A stretch of 5,256 nt of DNA, taken from positions 1 to 5,256 of the forward strand of contig JAFALP010000112.1 in assembly GCA_019234175.1 (NCBI GenBank). The letters run 5' to 3'. This document shows positions 1-5,073 of this stretch, in pieces. Numbering within the stretch: the first letter of the stretch is position 1; every line of letters begins with the position of its first letter. Made by a program: the position numbers and the translations under genes. Under the pieces are notes generated by a model. That model worked only from the letters and a program-made list of their open reading frames with translations, was not told the DNA's origin and did no database searches. This DNA is from Actinomycetota bacterium. GTDB taxonomy: Bacteria > Actinomycetota > Thermoleophilia > Gaiellales > Gaiellaceae.

Positions 1-1
1 A

Positions 2-91
2 ACAGGGAACACGCAGGCAGTCCTCGATGGCAACCTCGACCCCTTCATCCACGAATTCCTCCTGGCGAAGGCTGCCGGGAAAGGCAGCTAG
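2..91 (+). CDS. prfB: Peptide chain release factor 2 (RF2), C-terminal fragment
   Basis: Only the last 29 codons and the TAG stop are in the window; the gene enters from the left. The translation begins TGNTQAVLDGNLDPFIHEFL, which matches the conserved RF2 tail (TGN-x-QAVLDGDLDPFI) and not the RF1 tail. RF2 recognises UGA and UAA stop codons on the ribosome and triggers release of the finished peptide; the catalytic GGQ and codon-recognition parts lie upstream, out of view. The position directly before ftsE fits the usual actinobacterial order prfB-ftsE-ftsX-smpB, which supports the call. The stop codon is in the same frame as ftsE and 75 bases before its proposed start. Recognition rests on the short conserved tail plus context. 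Confidence 0.88.
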   Translation, partial: TGNTQAVLDGNLDPFIHEFLLAKAAGKGS

Positions 92-100
92 AAGAGTGGT

Positions 101-106
101 TACAAT
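101..106 (+). promoter_or_regulatory. Possible -10 element (TACAAT) for ftsEX
   Basis: TACAAT fits the TANNNT pattern of housekeeping sigma factors and lies in the only sizeable gap between prfB and ftsE. Transcription would start near 113, leaving a leader of about 54 bases before the GTG at 167. No convincing -35 box is visible about 17 bases upstream, so this is a weak call from one hexamer. Confidence 0.35.
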
Positions 107-166
107 CTCCTTACCCCTTCGCACCAGGCGCCCGCGGTAGATCCGGCGCCGACCAGAAACGCCGAC

Positions 167-946
167 GTGCAGGAACCAGACTTCATCCCAACCGCCACGG
201 CCGTGATCGAGCCGCCGGCGCCCCTCGCCGCCGAGCCGACGCCCGCGGCGAGCACCGGCTCGATGATCGTGTTCGAGTCGGTCACGAAGGTCTACGAGCC
301 GGACGTGGTCGCGCTCCGCGACGTGACGTTCCACATCGACAAGGGCGAGTTCGTCTTCATCGTCGGCGCGTCGGGCTCCGGCAAGTCGACCCTGACGCGT
401 CTGCTGCTGAAGGAGCTCGAGCCGACCGAGGGCAAGATCGTCGTCGGCGGGCGCGACCTCACGCGCCTCAAGCGCTCGAAGGTTCCGATGCTCCGCCGCA
501 ACATCGGCTGCGTCTTCCAGGACTTCAAGCTGCTCCCGAACCGCACCGCGGCCGAGAACGTCGCCTACGCGCTCAAGGTGCAGGGCGAGCCACGCAGCTC
601 GATCCGGCGCAAGGTGCCCGAGGTGCTCGCAATGGTCGGGCTGTCGCACAAGATGAACAGCCTTCCCGACGAGCTCTCCGGCGGCGAGCAGCAGCGCGTG
701 TCGATCGCGCGCGCGTTCGTCAACCATCCGCCGTTGCTCGTCTGCGACGAGCCGACCGGGAACCTCGACCCCGACACCTCGGTCGGGATCATGCAGCTTC
801 TCTACCGCATCAACCGCGCCGGCACGACGATCCTCATGGTGACGCACGACCGCGAGATGGTGGACAAGATGCGCAAGCGCGTCATCGCGCTCGAGGACGG
901 CCGCCTCGCCCGCGACGAGCGGCGCGGAGGGTACGCGTCCGAGTGA
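167..946 (+). CDS. ftsE: Cell division ATP-binding protein FtsE
   Basis: FtsE is the cytoplasmic ATPase of the FtsEX complex, which uses ATP hydrolysis to control peptidoglycan hydrolases through FtsX at the division site. All ABC ATPase motifs are visible: Walker A GASGSGKST (67-75), Q-loop Gln118 in VFQDFKLL, signature LSGGEQQR (170-177), Walker B LLVCDEP with catalytic Glu195, the D-loop NLD and switch His227 in VTHD. The given GTG start adds 32 Ala/Pro-rich residues before Met33, where a standard FtsE (about 227 residues, beginning MIVFESVTKVYE) would start at base 263. Neither start has a good Shine-Dalgarno sequence, and the frame stays open back to the prfB stop, so the start is uncertain. 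The gene overlaps ftsX by four bases, implying translational coupling. The family assignment is firm. Confidence 0.95.
   Translation: MQEPDFIPTATAVIEPPAPLAAEPTPAASTGSMIVFESVTKVYEPDVVALRDVTFHIDKGEFVFIVGASGSGKSTLTRLLLKELEPTEGKIVVGGRDLTRLKRSKVPMLRRNIGCVFQDFKLLPNRTAAENVAYALKVQGEPRSSIRRKVPEVLAMVGLSHKMNSLPDELSGGEQQRVSIARAFVNHPPLLVCDEPTGNLDPDTSVGIMQLLYRINRAGTTILMVTHDREMVDKMRKRVIALEDGRLARDERRGGYASE
926..932 (+). promoter_or_regulatory. Ribosome binding site of ftsX inside ftsE
   Basis: GGAGGGT lies within the last codons of ftsE, 10 bases before the GTG start of ftsX (12 bases counting only GGAGG). It supports choosing the GTG at 943, which overlaps the ftsE TGA stop in a GTGA junction. It is the clearest Shine-Dalgarno-like sequence in the window. 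Confidence 0.6.
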
Positions 947-1860
947 GCAAGATACGCCTGATCTTCTCCGAGGCATGGTCCTCGATCGCCGCGAACGTGT
1001 CGACGACGTTCGCCGCGACGATCACGGTTCTCATCTCCATGTTCCTGCTCGGCCTCTTCCTCGCGCTGGGCACGTGGGTGCTGTCGTATTCGAACCACGT
1101 CAAGCGCGAGCTGGTGGTGAAGGTCTACTTCGCCACGGGCGCGCAGCAGCCGTCGCAGTCGGTCGAGGCGCAGGTCGGGCAGAAGCTGCGGGCGAACTCG
1201 GCGGTGAAGAGCGCGACGTTCGTGTCGAAGGAGACGGCGTTCAAGGAGGAGGCGGCGAAGCTGCCCGCGCTGTACGCGAACGTGCCGTCGAACCCGCTGC
1301 CCGACTCCTGGGTCGTCCGCCTGAAGAACGCGAACGACGCGCCCACGCTCGGGAGCGCCATTCGGAACCAGGTGAACGGGCCGAACGGGAGCACGTTGTG
1401 GCCGGGCGTCTCCAAGGGGACGCAGGGCGTGCAGTGGGGCGACAAGACGACGAAACGCGTGCTGACGGTGGCGAAGGTGATCTCACTCGTGTTCCTCGTC
1501 GCCATCGTCCTGCTCGTGTGCGCGTCCATGCTCCTGATCGCGAACACGATCCGGCTGTCCATCTTCGCCCGGCGGCGGGAGATCGAGGTCATGAAGCTCG
1601 TCGGCGCGACCAACTGGTTCGTCCGCGGGCCGTTCATGCTGGAAGGGCTTCTCCAGGGCCTCGTCGGCTCCGTCCTCGCGGTCGTGCTGCTCGTCATCGG
1701 GAAGTCGATCGCGCTGCCGTCGATCCTCGGTCATCTGCACTCGACGAGCGACGTGCACGCCTTGCCGTTCGTCCTGAACGCGCTCGCGCTCGTCCTCGCC
1801 GGGCTCCTGCTCGGCGCGGTCGGCTCGGGATTGACCCTCCGGCGGTTCCTGCAGGTCTGA
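943..1860 (+). CDS. ftsX: Cell division membrane protein FtsX
   Basis: FtsX is the membrane subunit of FtsEX; its extracytoplasmic domain is thought to contact and activate peptidoglycan hydrolases during septation. The 305-residue protein has the expected topology: a short cytoplasmic N-terminus, a first hydrophobic segment (about 22-48), a large external domain (about 49-175, starting ELVVKVYF), then three membrane segments (about 176-200, 231-255 and 273-297). The cytoplasmic stretch after segment 2, with IRLSIFARRREIEVMKLVGA (203-222) followed by TNWFVRGPFMLEG, is the most recognisable FtsX signature. Length fits the family. The start is GTG, overlapping the ftsE stop by four bases. In many actinobacteria a peptidoglycan hydrolase gene follows ftsX; here a helicase gene begins 16 bases later, so the hydrolase partner must be elsewhere. 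The call is firm. Confidence 0.95.
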   Translation: MSKIRLIFSEAWSSIAANVSTTFAATITVLISMFLLGLFLALGTWVLSYSNHVKRELVVKVYFATGAQQPSQSVEAQVGQKLRANSAVKSATFVSKETAFKEEAAKLPALYANVPSNPLPDSWVVRLKNANDAPTLGSAIRNQVNGPNGSTLWPGVSKGTQGVQWGDKTTKRVLTVAKVISLVFLVAIVLLVCASMLLIANTIRLSIFARRREIEVMKLVGATNWFVRGPFMLEGLLQGLVGSVLAVVLLVIGKSIALPSILGHLHSTSDVHALPFVLNALALVLAGLLLGAVGSGLTLRRFLQV

Positions 1861-1864
1861 CGGC

Positions 1865-1870
1865 TAGGTT
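1865..1870 (+). promoter_or_regulatory. Possible -10 element (TAGGTT) of the helicase gene
   Basis: TAGGTT fits TANNNT and ends six bases before the ATG at 1877, so transcription would start at or next to the start codon and give a leaderless mRNA. The same layout recurs before the thioesterase and FKBP genes (TAGGCT and TAGGGT, each seven bases before the start). No -35 box is evident. The AGG inside it could instead act as a weak Shine-Dalgarno for a transcript running through from ftsX. Confidence 0.35.
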
Positions 1871-1876
1871 GGCGTC

Positions 1877-3511
1877 ATGGCTTCCAGGCGCCAGAAACGA
1901 CCCTCCCGGAGCCAGCGGTACGAGCGGCGGCAGCCGCGGCGCAAGCCCGTCGCCGAGCTGACCGTCAGGCTTCCGAAGCGCACGACCGAGCCGGAGACGG
2001 TGGTCGCGCACCTCGGCCCGACGAACTCGGGCAAGACGCATGACGCGCTGCGCTTCCTCGTCGAGACCGGCCGCGGCGTCTACGCGGCGCCGCTGCGCAT
2101 GCTCGCGCAGGAGGCGCACCGCCGGCTCTCGGAGGAGCTCGGCGACGGCGTCGGCCTCGTCACCGGCGAGGAGCGGATCAATCCCGGCGCGCCCATCATC
2201 TGCTGCACGGCGGAGATGGCGCCGATGCAGGGAGAGACGCTCGTCCTCGACGAGGTGCAGTGGGCCGAGGACGAGGAGCGCGGCTCTGCGTGGACGCGGC
2301 TCATGCTCGGCGGCGAGTACCGGCATGTCCTCCTGCTCGGCGCGGTCGAGGCGCTGCCGCTCGTCGAGCACGCGTTCCCGCACGTGGACGTGCGCTTCTT
2401 CGAGCGGAAGACGCCGCTCGAGTGGGTGGGGCGCCGCGGCATCACCGGCCTGCGGCCGGGCACGGTCGTCGTCGCGTTCAGCCGCCGCGCGGTCATCGGG
2501 CTCGCGGGCGAGCTGAACGCGATCCATCCCGGCCGCGTCGCCGCACTGTACGGAGCCATGCCGCTCGCGTCGCGGCGCGAGGAGATCGACCGCTTCCTCG
2601 CCGGCGCCGCCGAGGTCTGCGCCGCCACCGACGTGCTCGGGCACGGCGTCAACCTCCCGTGCGAGACGCTGCTCTTCGCCGAGACGGAGAAGTTCGATGG
2701 GAGGGAGCGCCGCAACCTCGAGCCCTGGGAGATCGCTCAGATCGCCGGCCGCGCGGGGCGCTTCGGCTTCCACGAGCGCGGCCACGTCGGCGTGCTCACC
2801 GGCGTGCCGTGGGCCGATCCCGATCCCGATCTCGTGCGCGCCGCGCTGACGCCGCACGTGCAGCTGCCCGGCGGCCATCTCGGCTACCGCGTCGTCGACA
2901 CCGGCCGGCTGCGGCCGCAGCTCGACGACCTCAACGTGTCGCGCGTCGACGACCTCGAGCCGGCGCTGCACGCGTGGAGACAGGCGGCGTTCCGCTACTG
3001 GAGCGTGGACGGCTGGCTCGAGGTGGAGTCGATCCAGCCGCTGCTCGAGCGGCTCGACGCCGTGCGCGAGGCCCTGCACCACTGCCGCCGCAAGCTCGAG
3101 CTCGCCGACGTGTGGAAGCTCATGCAGGCGCCGATCGACGAGGATGGGCTCCCGCTGCTCGGCGCGCTCGCGTGCGCGCTCGCAGGCGACAACCCGCAGA
3201 AGACGGTGATCGGCTGGCTGCTCGATCCGGCGCGGCTGCAGGCGGCCGGGCTCGAGGAGGCGGAGCAGGCCGCGCGCGAGGCGTCCATCCTCCGCTGGTT
3301 CGCGCTGCAATATCCGGGCGTCGCCGGCGTGACGATCGAGCGTGCGGCGATGCTCGAGGAGGTCGCGTCCGCGCGCGTCGTCGAGGAGCTGCGCGCGGAG
3401 ATCGAGGACCCGACCATCGGCCGCTGCCGTGCGTGCGGTGCGCGCACCGCGCCATGGGCGACGCTGTGCGACCGCTGTTTCATGGCGCGCGGTTACCGCA
3501 GGAGAAGCTGA
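1877..3511 (+). CDS. SUV3-like DExH/D-box RNA helicase with C-terminal Zn knuckle
   Basis: This 544-residue protein carries the motif series of the SUV3/SUPV3L1 helicases, the ATP-driven RNA unwinding subunit of the mitochondrial degradosome. Visible in order are Walker A GPTNSGKT (47-54), motif Ia APLRMLAQE (71-79), TGEER (96-100), CTAEM (110-114), the DExH/D box DEVQ (125-128), YGAMPL (225-230), ATDVLGHGVNL (250-260) and motif VI QIAGRAGRF (288-296) with its arginine finger region. GPTNSGKT, TGEER, DE(I/V)Q and QIAGRAGRF together are typical of SUV3 and differ from RecQ, RhlB or SecA. The N-terminus (1-40) is strongly basic, suggesting nucleic acid contact. Residues about 330-510 are helical and less conserved. 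The C-terminus has CxxC at 517-520 and 531-534, a likely zinc site. It lies 16 bases after ftsX and overlaps the thioesterase gene tail by 19 bases. RNA as substrate is inferred from the family; RNA-DNA hybrids or DNA are possible. Confidence 0.88.
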   Translation: MASRRQKRPSRSQRYERRQPRRKPVAELTVRLPKRTTEPETVVAHLGPTNSGKTHDALRFLVETGRGVYAAPLRMLAQEAHRRLSEELGDGVGLVTGEERINPGAPIICCTAEMAPMQGETLVLDEVQWAEDEERGSAWTRLMLGGEYRHVLLLGAVEALPLVEHAFPHVDVRFFERKTPLEWVGRRGITGLRPGTVVVAFSRRAVIGLAGELNAIHPGRVAALYGAMPLASRREEIDRFLAGAAEVCAATDVLGHGVNLPCETLLFAETEKFDGRERRNLEPWEIAQIAGRAGRFGFHERGHVGVLTGVPWADPDPDLVRAALTPHVQLPGGHLGYRVVDTGRLRPQLDDLNVSRVDDLEPALHAWRQAAFRYWSVDGWLEVESIQPLLERLDAVREALHHCRRKLELADVWKLMQAPIDEDGLPLLGALACALAGDNPQKTVIGWLLDPARLQAAGLEEAEQAAREASILRWFALQYPGVAGVTIERAAMLEEVASARVVEELRAEIEDPTIGRCRACGARTAPWATLCDRCFMARGYRRRS

Positions 3512-3897
3512 GTACAGCGGAAGAGCGCCATCTGCCGGCCCGACGGGTCGGTGACGGTGGCGTCCCACACCTGCGTCGTGCGTCCGCCGTGCGCGAGGCG
3601 CGCCTCGCACTCGATCGTCCCGGTCTGCGCGCTGCGCAGGAAGTTCGTCTTCAGCTCGATGGTGGTGAAGCCGATCGCGCCCTCGGGCAGGTTGAGGATG
3701 CAGCCGTAGCCGGAGGCGGAATCGGCCAGCGAGACGACCGTTCCCGCGTGCAGGTAGCCGTTCGGCGCCTGATGCCGCGGGCCGAGCTCGAGCCGCGCGC
3801 GCGCGATGCCTTCGCCGACGTCGTACACGTCGATGCCGAGGAGGCCGGGGAGCCCCGCGGCGGCCGCGTCCTTCAGCTGGGCGAGCGTGAGCTCCAA
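3493..3897 (-). CDS. PaaI-type hotdog-fold thioesterase
   Basis: The 134-residue product is a single hotdog-fold domain of the PaaI/YdiI-like thioesterase superfamily, enzymes that hydrolyse acyl- or aryl-CoA thioesters in the cytoplasm. The key segment is APNGYLHAGTVVSLADSASG (44-63): the N-G-x-x-HAG pattern on the central helix and the D/S at its end match the active-site region of the family. It is followed by IELKTNFLRSA (80-90), the typical strand leading into the C-terminal sheet. Length is normal. The physiological substrate cannot be read from sequence. I chose the TTG at 3897 because no ATG or GTG lies in a sensible place and a -10-like TAGGCT ends seven bases before it; upstream the frame only runs on antisense to smpB. 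Its 3' end overlaps the helicase gene by 19 bases. No functional link with smpB is evident beyond the shared divergent promoter region. Confidence 0.87.
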   Translation of the reverse strand: MELTLAQLKDAAAAGLPGLLGIDVYDVGEGIARARLELGPRHQAPNGYLHAGTVVSLADSASGYGCILNLPEGAIGFTTIELKTNFLRSAQTGTIECEARLAHGGRTTQVWDATVTDPSGRQMALFRCTQLLLR

Positions 3898-3904
3898 GCG
3901 ACCG

Positions 3905-3910
3905 AGCCTA
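3905..3910 (-). promoter_or_regulatory. Possible -10 element (TAGGCT) of the thioesterase gene
   Basis: Read on the reverse strand, TAGGCT ends seven bases before the TTG start, predicting a leaderless transcript. It shares the TA at 3909-3910 with the forward -10 element of smpB, so the two genes appear to use one bidirectional promoter core. No -35 hexamer is obvious. Confidence 0.45.
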
Positions 3911-3914
3911 CACT
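3909..3914 (+). promoter_or_regulatory. Possible -10 element (TACACT) of smpB
   Basis: TACACT ends ten bases before the smpB ATG, so the transcript would have a leader of only zero to about four bases. The identical hexamer, again preceded by C, sits upstream of ssrA, which is expected to be expressed together with smpB. No -35 box or Shine-Dalgarno sequence is visible. Confidence 0.45.
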
Positions 3915-3924
3915 TGGCCGTTCG

Positions 3925-4377
3925 ATGGCCGAGAAGCTCATCGCAGACAACAGGCGTGCGCGCCACGACTACCACCTGGGCGACCGCGTCGAGGCCGGCG
4001 TCGTGCTGACCGGAACCGAGGTGAAGGCGCTGCGCGAGGGGAAGACGCAGCTCACGCGCGCGTACGCCGAGGTGAACGGGAACGAGGCGTGGCTCGTGGG
4101 CGTCCACATCCCGGAATACCTGCAGGGGAACCGCGCGAACCACGACCCCGAGCGTCCGCGGAAGCTCCTCCTGCACCGGCGGGAGATCGACCGGCTGTAC
4201 GGGCAGGTGCGCGAGAAGGGCGTCACCCTCGTCCCGACGCGGATGTACTTCAAGGACGGCCGCGTGAAGGTCGAGATCGCGGTCGGCCGCGGCAAGGAGC
4301 TGCACGACAAGCGGCGCGACATCGCGGCGCGCGATGCCAAACGGCAGATGGAGCGGGAGCTCGGCCGGCGGCGCTAG
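3925..4377 (+). CDS. smpB: SsrA-binding protein SmpB
   Basis: SmpB binds the tRNA-like domain of tmRNA and carries it into the A site of stalled ribosomes, where its C-terminal tail fills the empty mRNA channel and mimics an anticodon stem. The 150-residue protein has normal length and all family landmarks: N-terminal IADNRRARHDYHL (6-18), the tmRNA-binding segment AGVVLTGTEVKALREGK (24-40), the EAWLVGVHIPEY stretch, and the KGVTLVPTRMYFKDGRVKVE motif, followed by the basic tail GRGKELHDKRRDIAARDAKR that folds into a helix on the ribosome. The ATG at 3925 is chosen because the protein starts there with the standard MAEK..ADNRRA sequence; the frame is open far upstream but only as high-GC shadow. 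It shares a divergent promoter region with the thioesterase gene, and its stop interlocks with that of the FKBP gene. ssrA lies about 400 bases downstream. Confidence 0.97.
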   Translation: MAEKLIADNRRARHDYHLGDRVEAGVVLTGTEVKALREGKTQLTRAYAEVNGNEAWLVGVHIPEYLQGNRANHDPERPRKLLLHRREIDRLYGQVREKGVTLVPTRMYFKDGRVKVEIAVGRGKELHDKRRDIAARDAKRQMERELGRRR

Positions 4378-4748
4378 TCGACCGCGAGCAGGTCGACGAC
4401 GAACACGAGCGGCTCGTGCGGCGCGATGACGCCGTTGCCGGCGCCGCGCGCGCCGTACGCGAGCGAGGAGGGAATGGTGAGCTTCCGTCGTCCGCCGACG
4501 CGCATTCCCGCGACGCCTTGATCCCACCCGGCGATCACCTGACCCTTGCCGAGCGCGAAGCGGAACGGCTCGCGATTCCAAGATGCATCGAACTCGTCGC
4601 CGGTGCGGAACGCAACGCCGACGTAGTGCACGGTGACCTTGCTGCCAGGCGTCGCCTCGTCGCCCTTGCCGACGACGATGTCCTCGATGTCGAGGTCGAA
4701 CGGGATGTCGCCCTGCGGCTTCTCGATCGTCGGGCGTTCGAGTGGCAT
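4374..4748 (-). CDS. FKBP-type peptidyl-prolyl cis-trans isomerase
   Basis: This is a 124-residue stand-alone FKBP domain that catalyses cis-trans isomerisation of Xaa-Pro bonds and assists protein folding. No signal peptide or membrane segment is seen, so it is probably cytoplasmic. The pocket residues known from human FKBP12 have visible counterparts: Tyr42 (VTVHYVG), Phe53-Asp54 (DEFDAS), Phe64, Val71-Ile72 and Trp75 (GQVIAGW), Tyr98 (SLAYGARG) and Phe116 (LVFVVDLL). A 30-residue N-terminal lead (PQGDIPFDLDIEDIVVGKGD) precedes the core, as in many actinobacterial single-domain FKBPs. The ATG at 4748 is chosen because the domain lead starts there and TAGGGT ends seven bases before it; the longer reading frame would run into the tmRNA gene. 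Its TAG stop is interlocked with the smpB stop. It lies divergent to ssrA. No specific client can be named. Confidence 0.94.
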   Translation of the reverse strand: MPLERPTIEKPQGDIPFDLDIEDIVVGKGDEATPGSKVTVHYVGVAFRTGDEFDASWNREPFRFALGKGQVIAGWDQGVAGMRVGGRRKLTIPSSLAYGARGAGNGVIAPHEPLVFVVDLLAVD

Positions 4749-4755
4749 TCGCGGC

Positions 4756-4761
4756 ACCCTA
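4756..4761 (-). promoter_or_regulatory. Possible -10 element (TAGGGT) of the FKBP gene
   Basis: On the reverse strand TAGGGT ends seven bases before the ATG at 4748, the same spacing as TAGGCT before the thioesterase TTG. This predicts a leaderless FKBP mRNA. It is separated by two bases from the forward -10 element of ssrA. Confidence 0.42.
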
Positions 4762-4763
4762 GC

Positions 4764-4769
4764 TACACT
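4764..4769 (+). promoter_or_regulatory. Possible -10 element (TACACT) of ssrA
   Basis: TACACT is identical to the proposed smpB -10 element. Transcription would start near 4776, giving a precursor with roughly a dozen extra 5' bases that RNase P would remove at 4787/4788, as expected for tmRNA. No clear -35 box is found at the usual distance. Confidence 0.45.
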
Positions 4770-4837
4770 GAGTTGGACGTGACATACGGGGGCGACCTGG
4801 TTTCGACGTGGTCGATCCATCCGGATGAGCTGCAAGC

Positions 4838-4871
4838 CGAGGTCGCCGGTTGGCCTCGTTAATCCACCGGC
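4838..4871 (+). other. tmRNA pseudoknot PK1
   Basis: Stem 1 pairs CGAGG (4838-4842) with CCTCG (4854-4858). Stem 2 pairs GCCGGT plus GG (4845-4850, 4852-4853) with CCACCGGC (4864-4871), leaving T4851 bulged. This H-type knot ends 11 bases before the resume codon, the spacing expected for PK1, which helps place the tag frame on the ribosome. Confidence 0.8.
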
Positions 4872-4882
4872 ACCAATCAAAT

Positions 4883-4915
4883 GCGAATCCTCGTGATCTC
4901 GCACTCGCTGCCTAG
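4883..4915 (+). other. tmRNA tag-peptide reading frame (ANPRDLALAA, stop TAG)
   Basis: Starting at GCG (4883) the frame encodes ANPRDLALAA and ends at TAG 4913-4915. It has the same length and pattern as the E. coli tag ANDENYALAA: alanine resume codon, asparagine next, and the terminal ALAA recognised by ClpXP-type proteases. The alanine charged on tmRNA is added before it. The resume codon is inferred from tag length, the AN start and the distance to PK1; the ALAA end is read directly. Confidence 0.85.
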
Positions 4916-4943
4916 TTCGTAAGAGCTAGAAGGCGACGCCCTT

Positions 4944-4985
4944 CCGAGTTGGGCCCGTGACTCGGAGCGGCGCCAACGAACGGGC
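4944..4985 (+). other. tmRNA pseudoknot PK2
   Basis: Downstream of the tag stop, CCGAGT (4944-4949) pairs with ACTCGG (4960-4965), and GCCCGT (4953-4958), which lies in its loop, pairs with ACGGGC (4980-4985). Both six-base stems are perfect, giving an H-type pseudoknot at the place of PK2 in other tmRNAs. The palindrome CTCGGCGCCGAG begins at its last base and may form the next hairpin. Confidence 0.75.
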
Positions 4986-5037
4986 TCGGCGCCGAGGGAG
5001 AGCCAATCGCCCGGAGCGCGACACCAAAGGATGGCTG

Positions 5038-5073
5038 GCCCGGCGGTAGGGCGGCACCCTCCGGCCGTCGGGC
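5038..5073 (+). other. Long stem in the 3' pseudoknot region of tmRNA
   Basis: GCCCGGCGG (5038-5046) pairs with CCGTCGGGC (5065-5073) over nine pairs with one G-U, enclosing a shorter AGGG/CCCT stem (5048-5051, 5057-5060). It occupies the position of PK4. I could not resolve PK3 and PK4 as true pseudoknots by eye; AGCC/GGCT (5001-5004, 5033-5036) is a candidate PK3 stem. Confidence 0.45.

Noticed and set aside
975..1961. A 328-codon forward frame overlapping ftsX.
   Set aside because: Arg/Gly/Ala-rich shadow in a second frame of ftsX; ftsX has membrane segments and family motifs.
1877..3511. Defence-type or CRISPR-associated helicase.
   Set aside because: No nuclease domain, no neighbouring defence genes or repeats, and the motifs fit SUV3; neighbours are conserved housekeeping genes.
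1694..3610. A 638-codon open frame on the reverse strand opposite ftsX and the helicase.
   Set aside because: It is rich in Arg, Ala, Glu and His without domain-like pattern, typical of an antisense shadow of a high-GC gene; the helicase on the other strand has clear family motifs.
3493..3897. Thioesterase as a new component of trans-translation.
   Set aside because: Only adjacency to smpB supports it; the hotdog motifs indicate an ordinary acyl-CoA-type thioesterase.
2260..3924. A long forward open frame running through the helicase and thioesterase region in frame with smpB.
   Set aside because: The part before 3925 is low-complexity Arg/Ala-rich sequence in the wrong frame of the helicase; only the smpB part is recognisable.
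4749..4904. Longer FKBP start at 4904.
   Set aside because: It would read through the promoter region and antisense to the tmRNA 5' half, and the extra residues are not FKBP-like. The ATG at 4748 fits family length.
4985..4996. Perfect palindrome CTCGGCGCCGAG as a protein-binding operator.
   Set aside because: It lies inside the tmRNA pseudoknot region and is better explained as RNA secondary structure.
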